The notes beneath the pieces are model-generated. The model made no database searches. It was not told the DNA's origin and saw only the letters and a list, made by a program, of their open reading frames with translations. This document shows positions 1-5,257 of a DNA stretch of 8,335 nt, one piece after another; position 1 is the stretch's first letter; each line of letters opens with the position of its first letter. Origin of the DNA: Saprospiraceae bacterium (GTDB lineage Bacteria > Bacteroidota > Bacteroidia > Chitinophagales > Saprospiraceae); NCBI GenBank assembly GCA_014379665.1, contig JACMLK010000123.1, positions 1 to 8,335 of the forward strand. The letters are read 5' to 3'. The position numbers and the translations under genes were made by a program.

Positions 1-299
1 ACCCGTTGGGAGATAATGATTACTCATTGGGAGATAACGATTACTCGTTGGGAGATAACGATCATTCATTGGGAGATAACGATCACTCATTGAGAGATAA
101 CGAATACTCATTGGGAGATAACGATCACTCATTGAGAGATAACGATCACTCATTGAGAGATAACGATCACTCATTAGGAGATAACGATCACCCGTTGGGA
201 GATAATGATTACTCATTGGGAGATAATGATTACTCATTGGGAGATAACGAGTACTCGTTGAGAGATATCGATCAATGGTTAGGAGCTATCAGTCATTTT
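1..299. repeat. 21-bp tandem repeat array (minisatellite), cut by the window edge
   Basis: About thirteen head-to-tail 21-bp units start at 6, 27, 48 and so on to 258. A decayed fourteenth starts at 279, and the last five bases of an earlier unit lie at 1-5, so the array continues to the left. The commonest unit reads TTGGGAGATAACGATCACTC plus A. There are no spacers. Units differ by single-base changes at a few fixed positions (3, 4, 12, 15, 16, 18, 19 and 21 of the unit). The last units (258-299) degrade, with extra changes, which marks the array's edge. Twenty-one bases equals seven codons and also about two turns of the helix, so either a coding or a protein-binding role is possible. Confidence 0.97.
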
Positions 300-392
300 T
301 ATAGGATAAATGGCGATGCTGATTTTATCCAATCAAATAAATACAGGGTCTTTTATGGAAATGATCAAATTTTTCTTTTTTCCATTCTTTAA
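1..392 (+). CDS. Possible 3' end of a heptapeptide-repeat protein (partial, hypothetical)
   Basis: The repeat array is open from the left edge in one plus-strand frame, giving tandem GDNDHSL/GDNDYSL/RDNEYSL heptapeptides. A non-repetitive tail of about 35 residues follows, ending at a stop at 390-392. The start lies outside the window; the TTG at 6 is only a repeat codon. Support for coding: among the eight variable positions of the well-conserved units, five are third and three are first codon positions in this frame, and none is second. Against coding: the tail from 325 to 392 is antisense to the methyltransferase gene, so its sequence is set by that gene. The repeat is acidic and Asn/Asp-rich, and I recognise no family. 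The opposite strand is also open across the array, but there most changes fall at second codon positions. This could equally be a noncoding minisatellite that happens to be open. Confidence 0.35.
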   Translation, partial: PLGDNDYSLGDNDYSLGDNDHSLGDNDHSLRDNEYSLGDNDHSLRDNDHSLRDNDHSLGDNDHPLGDNDYSLGDNDYSLGDNEYSLRDIDQWLGAISHFYRINGDADFIQSNKYRVFYGNDQIFLFSIL

Positions 393-1029
393 TGGTTTTT
401 TGTCGAATATCTTCTGTCTCACCATTTATATCGCAGGCTATACATAACCTGGTATGATTTTGTAGTGACTCTATACAGGATTCAATCATGAAGATATTTC
501 TGTAAGGAGTTTCCATAAATATCTGAGTCTGACCGGATTTCTGATTTTTTAATTCCAATGCCTTCAGCTCCTGTATCAATAATGGTTTTTTATTGGACAA
601 ATATCCGTTGAAAGCAAAGTTCTGACCATTCAATCCACTGGCCATCAATGCCATAAAAATGGAGGAAGGCCCTACAAGAGGCATGACCTTAACGCCATTT
701 CTATGAGCCCAGTCTACGATCTCAGAACCCGGATCAGCAATACCCGGACATCCTGCTTCCGAAATAACCCCAACATCTTCACCATTCAAAGTATGTGCTA
801 AAAAACTTTCATCTTCTTTTTTATTTTCAGTGATTTCATGGATGATCAATTGTGGAATGGGTACCGGATGCTTAGTAGATTTAATAAAGTGACGGGCTGT
901 TTTAGCTTTTTCAACCATAAAAAAAGTGGTTTGGTGCAAAAATCTGATAGACTCTGCCGAAAGACTTTCTGTTTTTCCTTCTACTATCGGACAAGGAAAA
1001 AGTATAATTTTGCCTTTGGGTATCATCAT
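325..1029 (-). CDS. RsmI-like SAM-dependent methyltransferase (tetrapyrrole methylase fold), short paralogue
   Basis: This 234-residue protein belongs to the tetrapyrrole/uroporphyrin methylase superfamily, to which RsmI (16S rRNA C1402 2'-O-methyltransferase) belongs. Visible motifs are the glycine-rich SAM site SEAGCPGIADPG (residues 90-101), LVGPSSI (118-124), a GYL segment (142-144) and ETPYRN (173-178), matching RsmI's SDAGTPGISDPG, PGPSA and ESPHR blocks. The N-terminus reads LFPCPIVEG instead of RsmI's VPTPIGNLxD, and the protein lacks RsmI's C-terminal extension (E. coli RsmI is about 286 residues). It therefore looks like the shorter paralogue often seen in Bacteroidota; its substrate is not established, and rRNA is only the best guess. 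Two ATGs (1029 and 1026) are possible. AAGGGAG at 1046-1040 lies 10 bases before the first. The gene begins one base after the fadD stop, so it is almost certainly cotranscribed and may be translationally coupled. Confidence 0.9.
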   Translation of the reverse strand: MMIPKGKIILFPCPIVEGKTESLSAESIRFLHQTTFFMVEKAKTARHFIKSTKHPVPIPQLIIHEITENKKEDESFLAHTLNGEDVGVISEAGCPGIADPGSEIVDWAHRNGVKVMPLVGPSSIFMALMASGLNGQNFAFNGYLSNKKPLLIQELKALELKNQKSGQTQIFMETPYRNIFMIESCIESLQNHTRLCIACDINGETEDIRQKTIKEWKKEKFDHFHKRPCIYLIG

Positions 1030-1030
1030 T

Positions 1031-2686
1031 TTATTTTAACTCCCTTCGCAATATTTTACCAACGTTTGTTTTGGGAAGGTTGTCCCGGAATTCCACTTCT
1101 TTGGGTACTTTGTATCCGGTTAGATTTTCTTTACAGTAGCTGATGATTTCTTCTTTGCTCAAAGATTTGTCTTTTTTAACAATAAATACTTTTACGACTT
1201 CACCGGATTTTTCGTGCGGTATTCCTATTGCTGCAACTTCCAGCACCTTAGGATGAGTGGACACCACATTTTCGATTTCATTCGGAAACACATTAAATCC
1301 GCTAACCAATATCATATCTTTTTTTCGGTCAACGATAAAAAGATAGCCATCCTCGTCCAATCTTCCTATATCTCCTGTACAAAGCCATCCCTCCGGAGTA
1401 ATTGCTGTAGTCGTTTCACCGGGTTGGTTATAATATCCTTTCATCACCTGAGGTCCTCTGCACTGTATTTCACCCACCTCATTTATTCCAAGGATCTTGT
1501 TCTTTTCGGATACTATCCTGATCTCTGTTGAAGAAACAGGAAGTCCTATACTTCCTTCTTTTCCGCTACCATCCAATGGATTGACGGATATGAGCGGTGA
1601 TGACTCTGTCAAACCGTACCCTTCCGTGATGGGACATCCTGTCATCTCTTTCCATCGGTCTGCCACTTTTTTTTGTATGGCCATTCCACCACCTACAGTA
1701 ATTTTAAGCGAAGAAAAGTCACATTCCCTGAATGTGTCGTGGTGGAGCAAGGCATTAAATAAAGTATTTAGTCCGGTCATTAAGCTGATCTTGTTACGAT
1801 GGAATTCTTTGATGACGGATTTGAGGTCTCTGGCATTAGTGACCAATACCGTATGTGCCCCATAGCTCAACATGGCCAGACAATTGACCGTAAAAGCAAA
1901 TATGTGATACATAGGCAATGGCGAAAGTGTGATTTCCTTTCCTTCTACCAGATCATTTTGCATCCATGTACGAATTTGTACCATATTGGCGATCAGATTT
2001 CTATTGGTTAACATAGCTCCTTTGGAAATACCTGTAGTTCCTCCGGTATATTGATGTATAATGACATCATCAGGGCGGTTTGTAAATTCCTTTACGGAAA
2101 ACTTTTTACCTTCCTTAATGGAATGGCTTATGGTTACGGTATTGGAGAGTTGATATTTAGGAACCATTCTCTTTATGTGTCTTACGGCAAAATTGACCAA
2201 TGTCCCTTTTACCGTTCCCAGCATTTCACCTACACTTGACAGGATGACTGTGTTTATTTTAGTTTTATCGATAATGGATTCCAGATTGGCTGCAAAGTTT
2301 TCAAGTATAATGATTGCTGTAACACCGCTGTCATTAAACTGAAACAACATTTCTCTTTGTGTATACAGAGGATTTGTATTGACAATAACGAGTCCGGCTT
2401 TCAATGCACCAAATACAGCAATCGGATATTGAAGGCAATTGGGCATCATAATGGCAATTCGCTCGCCGGGCATCAAGCCACGGGAATGTAGATAAGCAGC
2501 AAATCCTGTTGATTGCTTATCTACTTCACCATACGTGTGGGTGACCCCCATGCATTCAAAAGCAATATTTTTCCGGTATTTTTCGAAGCATTCTTTCAAA
2601 AAATCTACTAAGGTCTCATACCTGGTAGTGTCAATATTAGCAGGTATCCCGGGAGGATAATTTTTTAGCCAGGGTCTTTGCTCCAT
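1031..2686 (-). CDS. fadD: Long-chain-fatty-acid--CoA ligase (FadD type)
   Basis: This enzyme activates long-chain fatty acids to acyl-CoA with ATP, through an acyl-adenylate, feeding beta-oxidation or lipid synthesis at the inner face of the membrane. The 551 residues carry the whole ANL-superfamily set: P-loop YTGGTTGISKG (213-223), the PMYHIFAF segment (258-265), EGYGLTES (355-362), the TGD motif (437-439), the DRKKDMI hinge (453-459) and the catalytic lysine in NVGKILRR (K544). The blocks GWLCTGDIGRLDEDGYL and VSGFNVFPNEIE fit the fatty-acyl-CoA synthetase signature. As I recall E. coli FadD (561 aa), the match is collinear from the WLxxYP N-terminus to LRREL, ending a few residues earlier. 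The ATG at 2686 is chosen because the N-terminus aligns with FadD and a good promoter ends about 20 bases upstream. It is the first gene of an operon with the methyltransferase. Nothing is truncated. Confidence 0.96.
   Translation of the reverse strand: MEQRPWLKNYPPGIPANIDTTRYETLVDFLKECFEKYRKNIAFECMGVTHTYGEVDKQSTGFAAYLHSRGLMPGERIAIMMPNCLQYPIAVFGALKAGLVIVNTNPLYTQREMLFQFNDSGVTAIIILENFAANLESIIDKTKINTVILSSVGEMLGTVKGTLVNFAVRHIKRMVPKYQLSNTVTISHSIKEGKKFSVKEFTNRPDDVIIHQYTGGTTGISKGAMLTNRNLIANMVQIRTWMQNDLVEGKEITLSPLPMYHIFAFTVNCLAMLSYGAHTVLVTNARDLKSVIKEFHRNKISLMTGLNTLFNALLHHDTFRECDFSSLKITVGGGMAIQKKVADRWKEMTGCPITEGYGLTESSPLISVNPLDGSGKEGSIGLPVSSTEIRIVSEKNKILGINEVGEIQCRGPQVMKGYYNQPGETTTAITPEGWLCTGDIGRLDEDGYLFIVDRKKDMILVSGFNVFPNEIENVVSTHPKVLEVAAIGIPHEKSGEVVKVFIVKKDKSLSKEEIISYCKENLTGYKVPKEVEFRDNLPKTNVGKILRRELK
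1040..1046 (-). promoter_or_regulatory. Shine-Dalgarno-like site for the methyltransferase, inside the fadD 3' end
   Basis: Read on the minus strand, AAGGGAG lies within the last codons of fadD, 10 bases before the methyltransferase ATG at 1029. Clear SD sequences are scarce elsewhere in this window, so this one, with a one-base intercistronic gap, suggests internal initiation or re-initiation after fadD termination. Confidence 0.45.
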
Positions 2687-2708
2687 GATGTCTTGTTTTT
2701 GTGCCAGT

Positions 2709-2739
2709 CAAAGTTATATCATTTGAAGTTAAACACAAA
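2709..2739 (-). promoter_or_regulatory. Bacteroidota-type promoter of the fadD operon
   Basis: On the minus strand, TTTG (2739-2736) is followed by a 19-base spacer and TAACTTTG (2716-2709). This is an exact match to the Bacteroidota sigma-factor pattern TTTG / TAnnTTTG. Initiation a few bases downstream would give a 5' leader of roughly 15-20 bases before the fadD ATG at 2686. Confidence 0.8.
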
Positions 2740-2747
2740 ATTTAACT
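2727..2747. promoter_or_regulatory. Inverted repeat over the fadD -33 element (candidate operator)
   Basis: AGTTAAA (2727-2733) and TTTAACT (2741-2747) form a perfect 7-bp inverted repeat around a 7-base centre, CACAAAA. The centre contains the fadD -33 element (2736-2739), so a dimeric protein bound here would block the promoter. No regulator gene lies in the window. The arms are AT-rich, so chance is possible. Confidence 0.4.
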
Positions 2748-2923
2748 GTTAGAATCATATTCCGGTTTTATGACACTTAACTTTAGAATTGGGATTTTGA
2801 TTTTTTCTTCACTCGCTTCCTTTTAATTTGTTGTCAGAGTATTGTGTTGGAAAATAAAAATTCTGTGAGTCTGAGGGATAAAATATGAGTTGTTTATTTT
2901 ACTTTTTCATATATATTTTTCGT

Positions 2924-2931
2924 ACATTTGT
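2924..2931 (+). promoter_or_regulatory. -7 element of the likely recA promoter
   Basis: TACATTTG matches TAnnTTTG and ends 26 bases before the recA ATG, so the leader would be about 20 bases. No good TTTG lies at the expected -33 distance; the region there is T-rich only. Nothing resembling a LexA operator was seen in the intergenic region. Confidence 0.6.
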
Positions 2932-2957
2932 TGTCTTAAATTAACAATCAAATACTC

Positions 2958-4001
2958 ATGTCTAAAGAAAGAGAAGAAAAACTAAAAGCCCTGGCATTAA
3001 CCATGGACAAACTGGACAAAACTTACGGAAAAGGTACCATCATGAAGTTGGGAGATAAACAGGTTGTCCAGGTCGAAACTATATCAACCGGTTCATTAAG
3101 TCTGGACATTGCATTAGGTATCAACGGTCTTCCAAAGGGAAGAATTGTGGAAATTTACGGACCTGAATCTTCAGGAAAGACCACCTTGGCGATACATGCG
3201 ATCGCTGAATGTCAGAAACAGGGTGGTATCGCAGCATTCATTGACGCGGAACATGCTTTTGATAGATTTTATGCGGAACATTTAGGTGTGAATACGGAGG
3301 AGTTGCTGATATCTCAGCCGGATAACGGGGAGCAGGCGCTGGAAATTGCTGAAAATCTGATCAGATCAGGAGCGATAGATATCATTGTCATTGATTCAGT
3401 AGCTGCATTGGTTCCAAGAAGTGAGATTGAAGGCGAGATGGGAGACTCCAAGATGGGTCTACAGGCCAGATTGATGTCACAGGCACTCAGAAAACTTACC
3501 GCCACTATAGGAAGAACAGGATGTTGTTGTATTTTTATCAATCAGCTCCGCGAAAAGATTGGTGTTATGTTTGGAAACCCTGAGACCACTACTGGTGGAA
3601 ATGCTTTAAAGTTTTATGCTTCCATCCGATTGGATATCCGCAAATCAGGTACAGCCATTAAAGACAAAGATGGTAATACCGTGGGAAATCCTGTCAAAGT
3701 AAAAGTAGTCAAAAATAAGATGGCTCCTCCATTCAGAATTGCAACCTTTGATATCATGTTTGGAGATGGAATATCAAAAACGGGCGAAATAGTCGATTTA
3801 GGAGTGGAGACCAACATCCTTCAGAAAAGTGGTTCATGGTTCAGCTATGAGGGTACAAAGATAGCGCAGGGCAGAGAAGGAGCCAAACAGTTCCTGGCGG
3901 ATAATCCGGAAGTGTCTCTTGAAATCGAAAAGAAAATATTTGAAAAATATCAACCCGGAGTAATCAGTCCGGCTGAAGTAGAGGCAGGAGACGAGGAGTA
4001 A
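2958..4001 (+). CDS. recA: Recombinase RecA
   Basis: RecA forms ATP-dependent filaments on single-stranded DNA, drives strand exchange in recombinational repair and activates the SOS co-protease response where one exists. The 347 residues show the N-terminal helix (about 1-33), Walker A GPESSGKT (68-75), the catalytic Glu in DAEHA (E98), Walker [12 protein letters not shown] (141-151), loop L1 around [10 protein letters not shown] (158-167), and [21 protein letters not shown] (194-214), which carries the conserved Gln (196) and loop L2. The C-terminal domain follows, ending in the short acidic tail EVEAGDEE. Length is normal (E. coli 353) and no intein or frameshift is seen. The ATG at 2958 aligns with the usual N-terminus and sits 26 bases after a TAnnTTTG element. 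It is a single-gene unit: fadD diverges upstream, and a strong terminator begins 40 bases after the stop. Confidence 0.99.
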   Translation: MSKEREEKLKALALTMDKLDKTYGKGTIMKLGDKQVVQVETISTGSLSLDIALGINGLPKGRIVEIYGPESSGKTTLAIHAIAECQKQGGIAAFIDAEHAFDRFYAEHLGVNTEELLISQPDNGEQALEIAENLIRSGAIDIIVIDSVAALVPRSEIEGEMGDSKMGLQARLMSQALRKLTATIGRTGCCCIFINQLREKIGVMFGNPETTTGGNALKFYASIRLDIRKSGTAIKDKDGNTVGNPVKVKVVKNKMAPPFRIATFDIMFGDGISKTGEIVDLGVETNILQKSGSWFSYEGTKIAQGREGAKQFLADNPEVSLEIEKKIFEKYQPGVISPAEVEAGDEE

Positions 4002-4040
4002 AGACTTGATCAGAATTAAAATTGTGGCTGCGAATGTCAG

Positions 4041-4085
4041 AACAGGGAAGGGTGATGTAATTTCACCCTTCCCTGTTTTATTTTC
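4041..4085 (+). terminator. Intrinsic terminator of recA
   Basis: A perfect 15-bp stem, AACAGGGAAGGGTGA (4041-4055) with TCACCCTTCCCTGTT (4063-4077), closes a 7-base loop and runs into TTTTATTTT. The T-run is on the plus-strand side only, so it serves recA. Confidence 0.95.
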
Positions 4086-4211
4086 TGACTGCAACATGTA
4101 AAAGACTTAAGGTTATCTTCATTTTAATTTGGTGAAACATTGATAATCATCCCATTAAATCTATAAAAGGGCATATTTAAAATATATTTTTGAATAAAAT
4201 GGTAAAAACAC
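4086..4211. other. AT-rich intergenic stretch with no gene
   Basis: No convincing reading frame is seen here. The only notable sequence is TATTTTTG at 4185-4192, which fits TAnnTTTG but has no -33 partner at the right distance, and this is easily a chance match in AT-rich DNA. Confidence 0.6.
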
Positions 4212-4241
4212 TTGCTGAATAATTTTTTATCATTACCTTTG
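4212..4241 (+). promoter_or_regulatory. Bacteroidota-type promoter with no gene directly behind it
   Basis: TTG (4212-4214), a 19-base spacer and TACCTTTG (4234-4241) match the -33/-7 pattern with the same spacing as the fadD promoter. Transcription would start around 4246-4248. No open reading frame follows; an intrinsic terminator lies about 75 bases downstream. Confidence 0.6.
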
Positions 4242-4246
4242 TGTAG

Positions 4247-4323
4247 CTTTTACAATAAGTAAAACAATTTGGTTTCATTTGGTTAGGGTTGAGGTAATAC
4301 AGTAGTGTTACCTCATTTTTTTT
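4247..4323 (+). ncRNA. Candidate small RNA or attenuated leader transcript
   Basis: A promoter at 4212-4241 and a terminator at 4291-4323 bracket about 75 bases with no ATG and no coding potential. The 5' half is an unstructured A/T-rich segment with the repeat ATTTGGTT (4267-4274 overlaps one copy, another at 4277-4284); the 3' half is the terminator hairpin, the usual form of a short intrinsic-terminated sRNA. Alternatively it is the leader of cutC, whose coding start would have lain only about 30 bases beyond the terminator before the repeat element inserted. I recognise no Rfam family. Start and end are inferred from the flanking signals. Confidence 0.45.
4291..4323 (+). terminator. Intrinsic terminator of the candidate small RNA
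   Basis: GAGGTAATAC (4291-4300) pairs with GTGTTACCTC (4305-4314), including one T-G wobble, around the 4-base loop AGTA. An eight-T run follows at 4316-4323. There is no T-run on the opposite strand, so it works rightwards only. It lies 290 bases past recA, which already has its own terminator. Confidence 0.85.
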
Positions 4324-4346
4324 GTCCGCATTGAAGCAAATTGGTT

Positions 4347-4370
4347 AATAAGGGTCTGCTGAAAAAGTCA
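4347..4370 (+). repeat. Left terminal inverted repeat
   Basis: Core AAGGGTCTGC at 4350-4359, then TGAAAAAGTCA. It matches the right end except for one mismatch (T4360 against A) and two extra A residues. Confidence 0.8.
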
Positions 4371-4458
4371 GATGTGCGTAATATACAAACCTGCTAACCG
4401 CTGATGTATAAAAATACTTCAAGGTGAAGAAGGTGAAGTAGATTTTGTGCATCTGACT
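4366..4458. repeat. Subterminal inverted repeat inside the element
   Basis: AGTCAGATG (4366-4374) pairs perfectly with CATCTGACT (4450-4458), so the left 93 bases can fold on their own. The left arm overlaps the terminal repeat, which may reflect a nested or rearranged end. Confidence 0.65.
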
Positions 4459-4560
4459 TACAAAAATAAATATATGTCTAATGCATGCATATTGGAGAAT
4501 TGGTTTAAATTTCTCCGCACACAATTGCTTATTAATTAACTTATTCACTTGATTTTCTTT

Positions 4561-4568
4561 TATTTTTG
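4561..4568 (+). promoter_or_regulatory. -7-like element inside the right end of the repeat element, facing cutC
   Basis: TATTTTTG fits TAnnTTTG and lies 33 bases before the likely cutC start, the right distance for a short leader. No clear TTTG lies about 19 bases upstream, so the promoter is incomplete on sequence grounds. Confidence 0.4.
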
Positions 4569-4590
4569 TGACTTTCTGCAGACCCTTATT
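4569..4590 (-). repeat. Right terminal inverted repeat
   Basis: TGACTTTCTGCAGACCCTTATT is the inverted partner of 4347-4370. It ends 7 bases before the GTG and 10 bases before the TTG that are the best cutC start candidates. Confidence 0.8.
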
Positions 4591-4600
4591 TTATCCCGTG

Positions 4601-5245
4601 TTGAAAATAGATAAATATGATCTGATCATCGAATCCTGTGTGGAAACCCTGGAAGAAGCTATCCGTGCTTCTCAGCATGGTGCCTCACAACTCGAAATTT
4701 GCAGCCATCTTGATGTAGATGGGCTGACACCGGATACCTCATTACTTCGGGATATTCTGAAAGCGGTTGAGATTCCATGTAAGGTGATGATCAGACTCCG
4801 GTCCGGTGATTTTTATTATACCCGGGAAGAAATGAAAACTATGATGGACAGTATAGCTCAAATTAAAACCTATCCCATTGCGGGTATCGTATTCGGTGCC
4901 AATACAAAGGATACTAAAGGACAAATCATCCTCGATCTGTCTGCCATCCGGCAGGTATGTGAAGCCAGCTACCCCCTTCCGGTCACCATTCACAAAGCTA
5001 TTGATCTGTGCAGTAACATATCTGATGAAGTGATCGATTTGAAGGACATCTCCAATGTAGGATTTGTATTATCTTCAGGAGGTGAAATTTCAGCACATTT
5101 GGGTGCAGATATGCTGATAAATATGCAGCAGAAAGCCGGTAACCATATACAAATCATTGCTGCCGGTAAAATATTGCCGGAAAATATATCATCTCTGGTT
5201 CACAAAACACGATTGCGTTACTTCCACGGCAGGAACATAATTTAA
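4601..5245 (+). CDS. cutC: CutC family protein (copper homeostasis family TIM barrel)
   Basis: This is a CutC-family barrel. From the TTG start, ESCVETLEEA (11-20), HGASQLEIC (26-34), GLTPD (41-45), MIRLRSGDFYYT (63-74), GIVFG (95-99), TIHKAIDLC (129-137), GFVLSSGG (154-161) and IIAAG (185-189) line up with the conserved CutC blocks (QNGADRVELC, GLTPS, IRPRGGDFCYS, TFHRAFDMC, VLTSGQ in E. coli). The role is unsettled: the E. coli copper phenotype was later ascribed to the MicL sRNA encoded at cutC, so copper binding should not be assumed. The frame is open back to a GTG at 4568, but that lies in the terminal repeat of the preceding element. TTG 4601 or GTG 4598 fits the family N-terminus better. 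At about 214 residues it ends at YFHGRNII, some 40-45 residues before the E. coli end, so the last helix region is missing. It converges with sprE across 12 bases. Confidence 0.88.
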   Translation: MKIDKYDLIIESCVETLEEAIRASQHGASQLEICSHLDVDGLTPDTSLLRDILKAVEIPCKVMIRLRSGDFYYTREEMKTMMDSIAQIKTYPIAGIVFGANTKDTKGQIILDLSAIRQVCEASYPLPVTIHKAIDLCSNISDEVIDLKDISNVGFVLSSGGEISAHLGADMLINMQQKAGNHIQIIAAGKILPENISSLVHKTRLRYFHGRNII

Positions 5246-5257
5246 ACCCATATAATT

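Larger units (their letters stand above)
4347..4590. mobile_element. MITE-like element or decayed insertion sequence (~240 bp)
   Basis: The ends are inverted copies. AATAAGGGTCTGC then TGAAAAAGTCA at the left (4347-4370) matches the reverse complement of TGACTTTCTGCAGACCCTTATT (4569-4590), with one mismatch and a 2-base gap. The interior is AT-rich and holds a subterminal inverted repeat and a doubled AAGGTGAAG. A 67-codon minus-strand frame (4548-4345) reads out through the left end as LTFSADPY. Such run-out into the inverted repeat is common for transposase 3' ends, but no transposase motif is visible. The size suits a non-autonomous miniature element. The target duplication is unclear, because the flanks TAA/TTA belong to the palindrome itself. 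A long-armed hairpin unrelated to transposition is the alternative. Confidence 0.65.

Noticed and set aside
1..299. CRISPR array
   Set aside because: Units are contiguous 21-bp copies with no unique spacers, and no cas genes are present.
838..2239. Several plus-strand frames of 60-120 codons
   Set aside because: All lie antisense to fadD and the methyltransferase, and none shows a domain or a promoter.
3834..4097. Minus-strand frame over the recA end
   Set aside because: It overlaps recA and its terminator hairpin and has no recognisable product.
4185..4192. TATTTTTG as another promoter
   Set aside because: No -33 partner at the expected spacing, and the surrounding DNA is so AT-rich that a chance match is likely.
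4345..4548. Minus-strand 67-residue frame as a gene
   Set aside because: It lies inside the repeat element, has no recognisable domain, and its end is formed by the terminal repeat. At most it is a transposase relic.
4568..4600. GTG at 4568 as the cutC start
   Set aside because: The added residues (TFCRPLFYP) are translated from the terminal inverted repeat and flank, precede the family N-terminus, and the codon overlaps the -7-like element.
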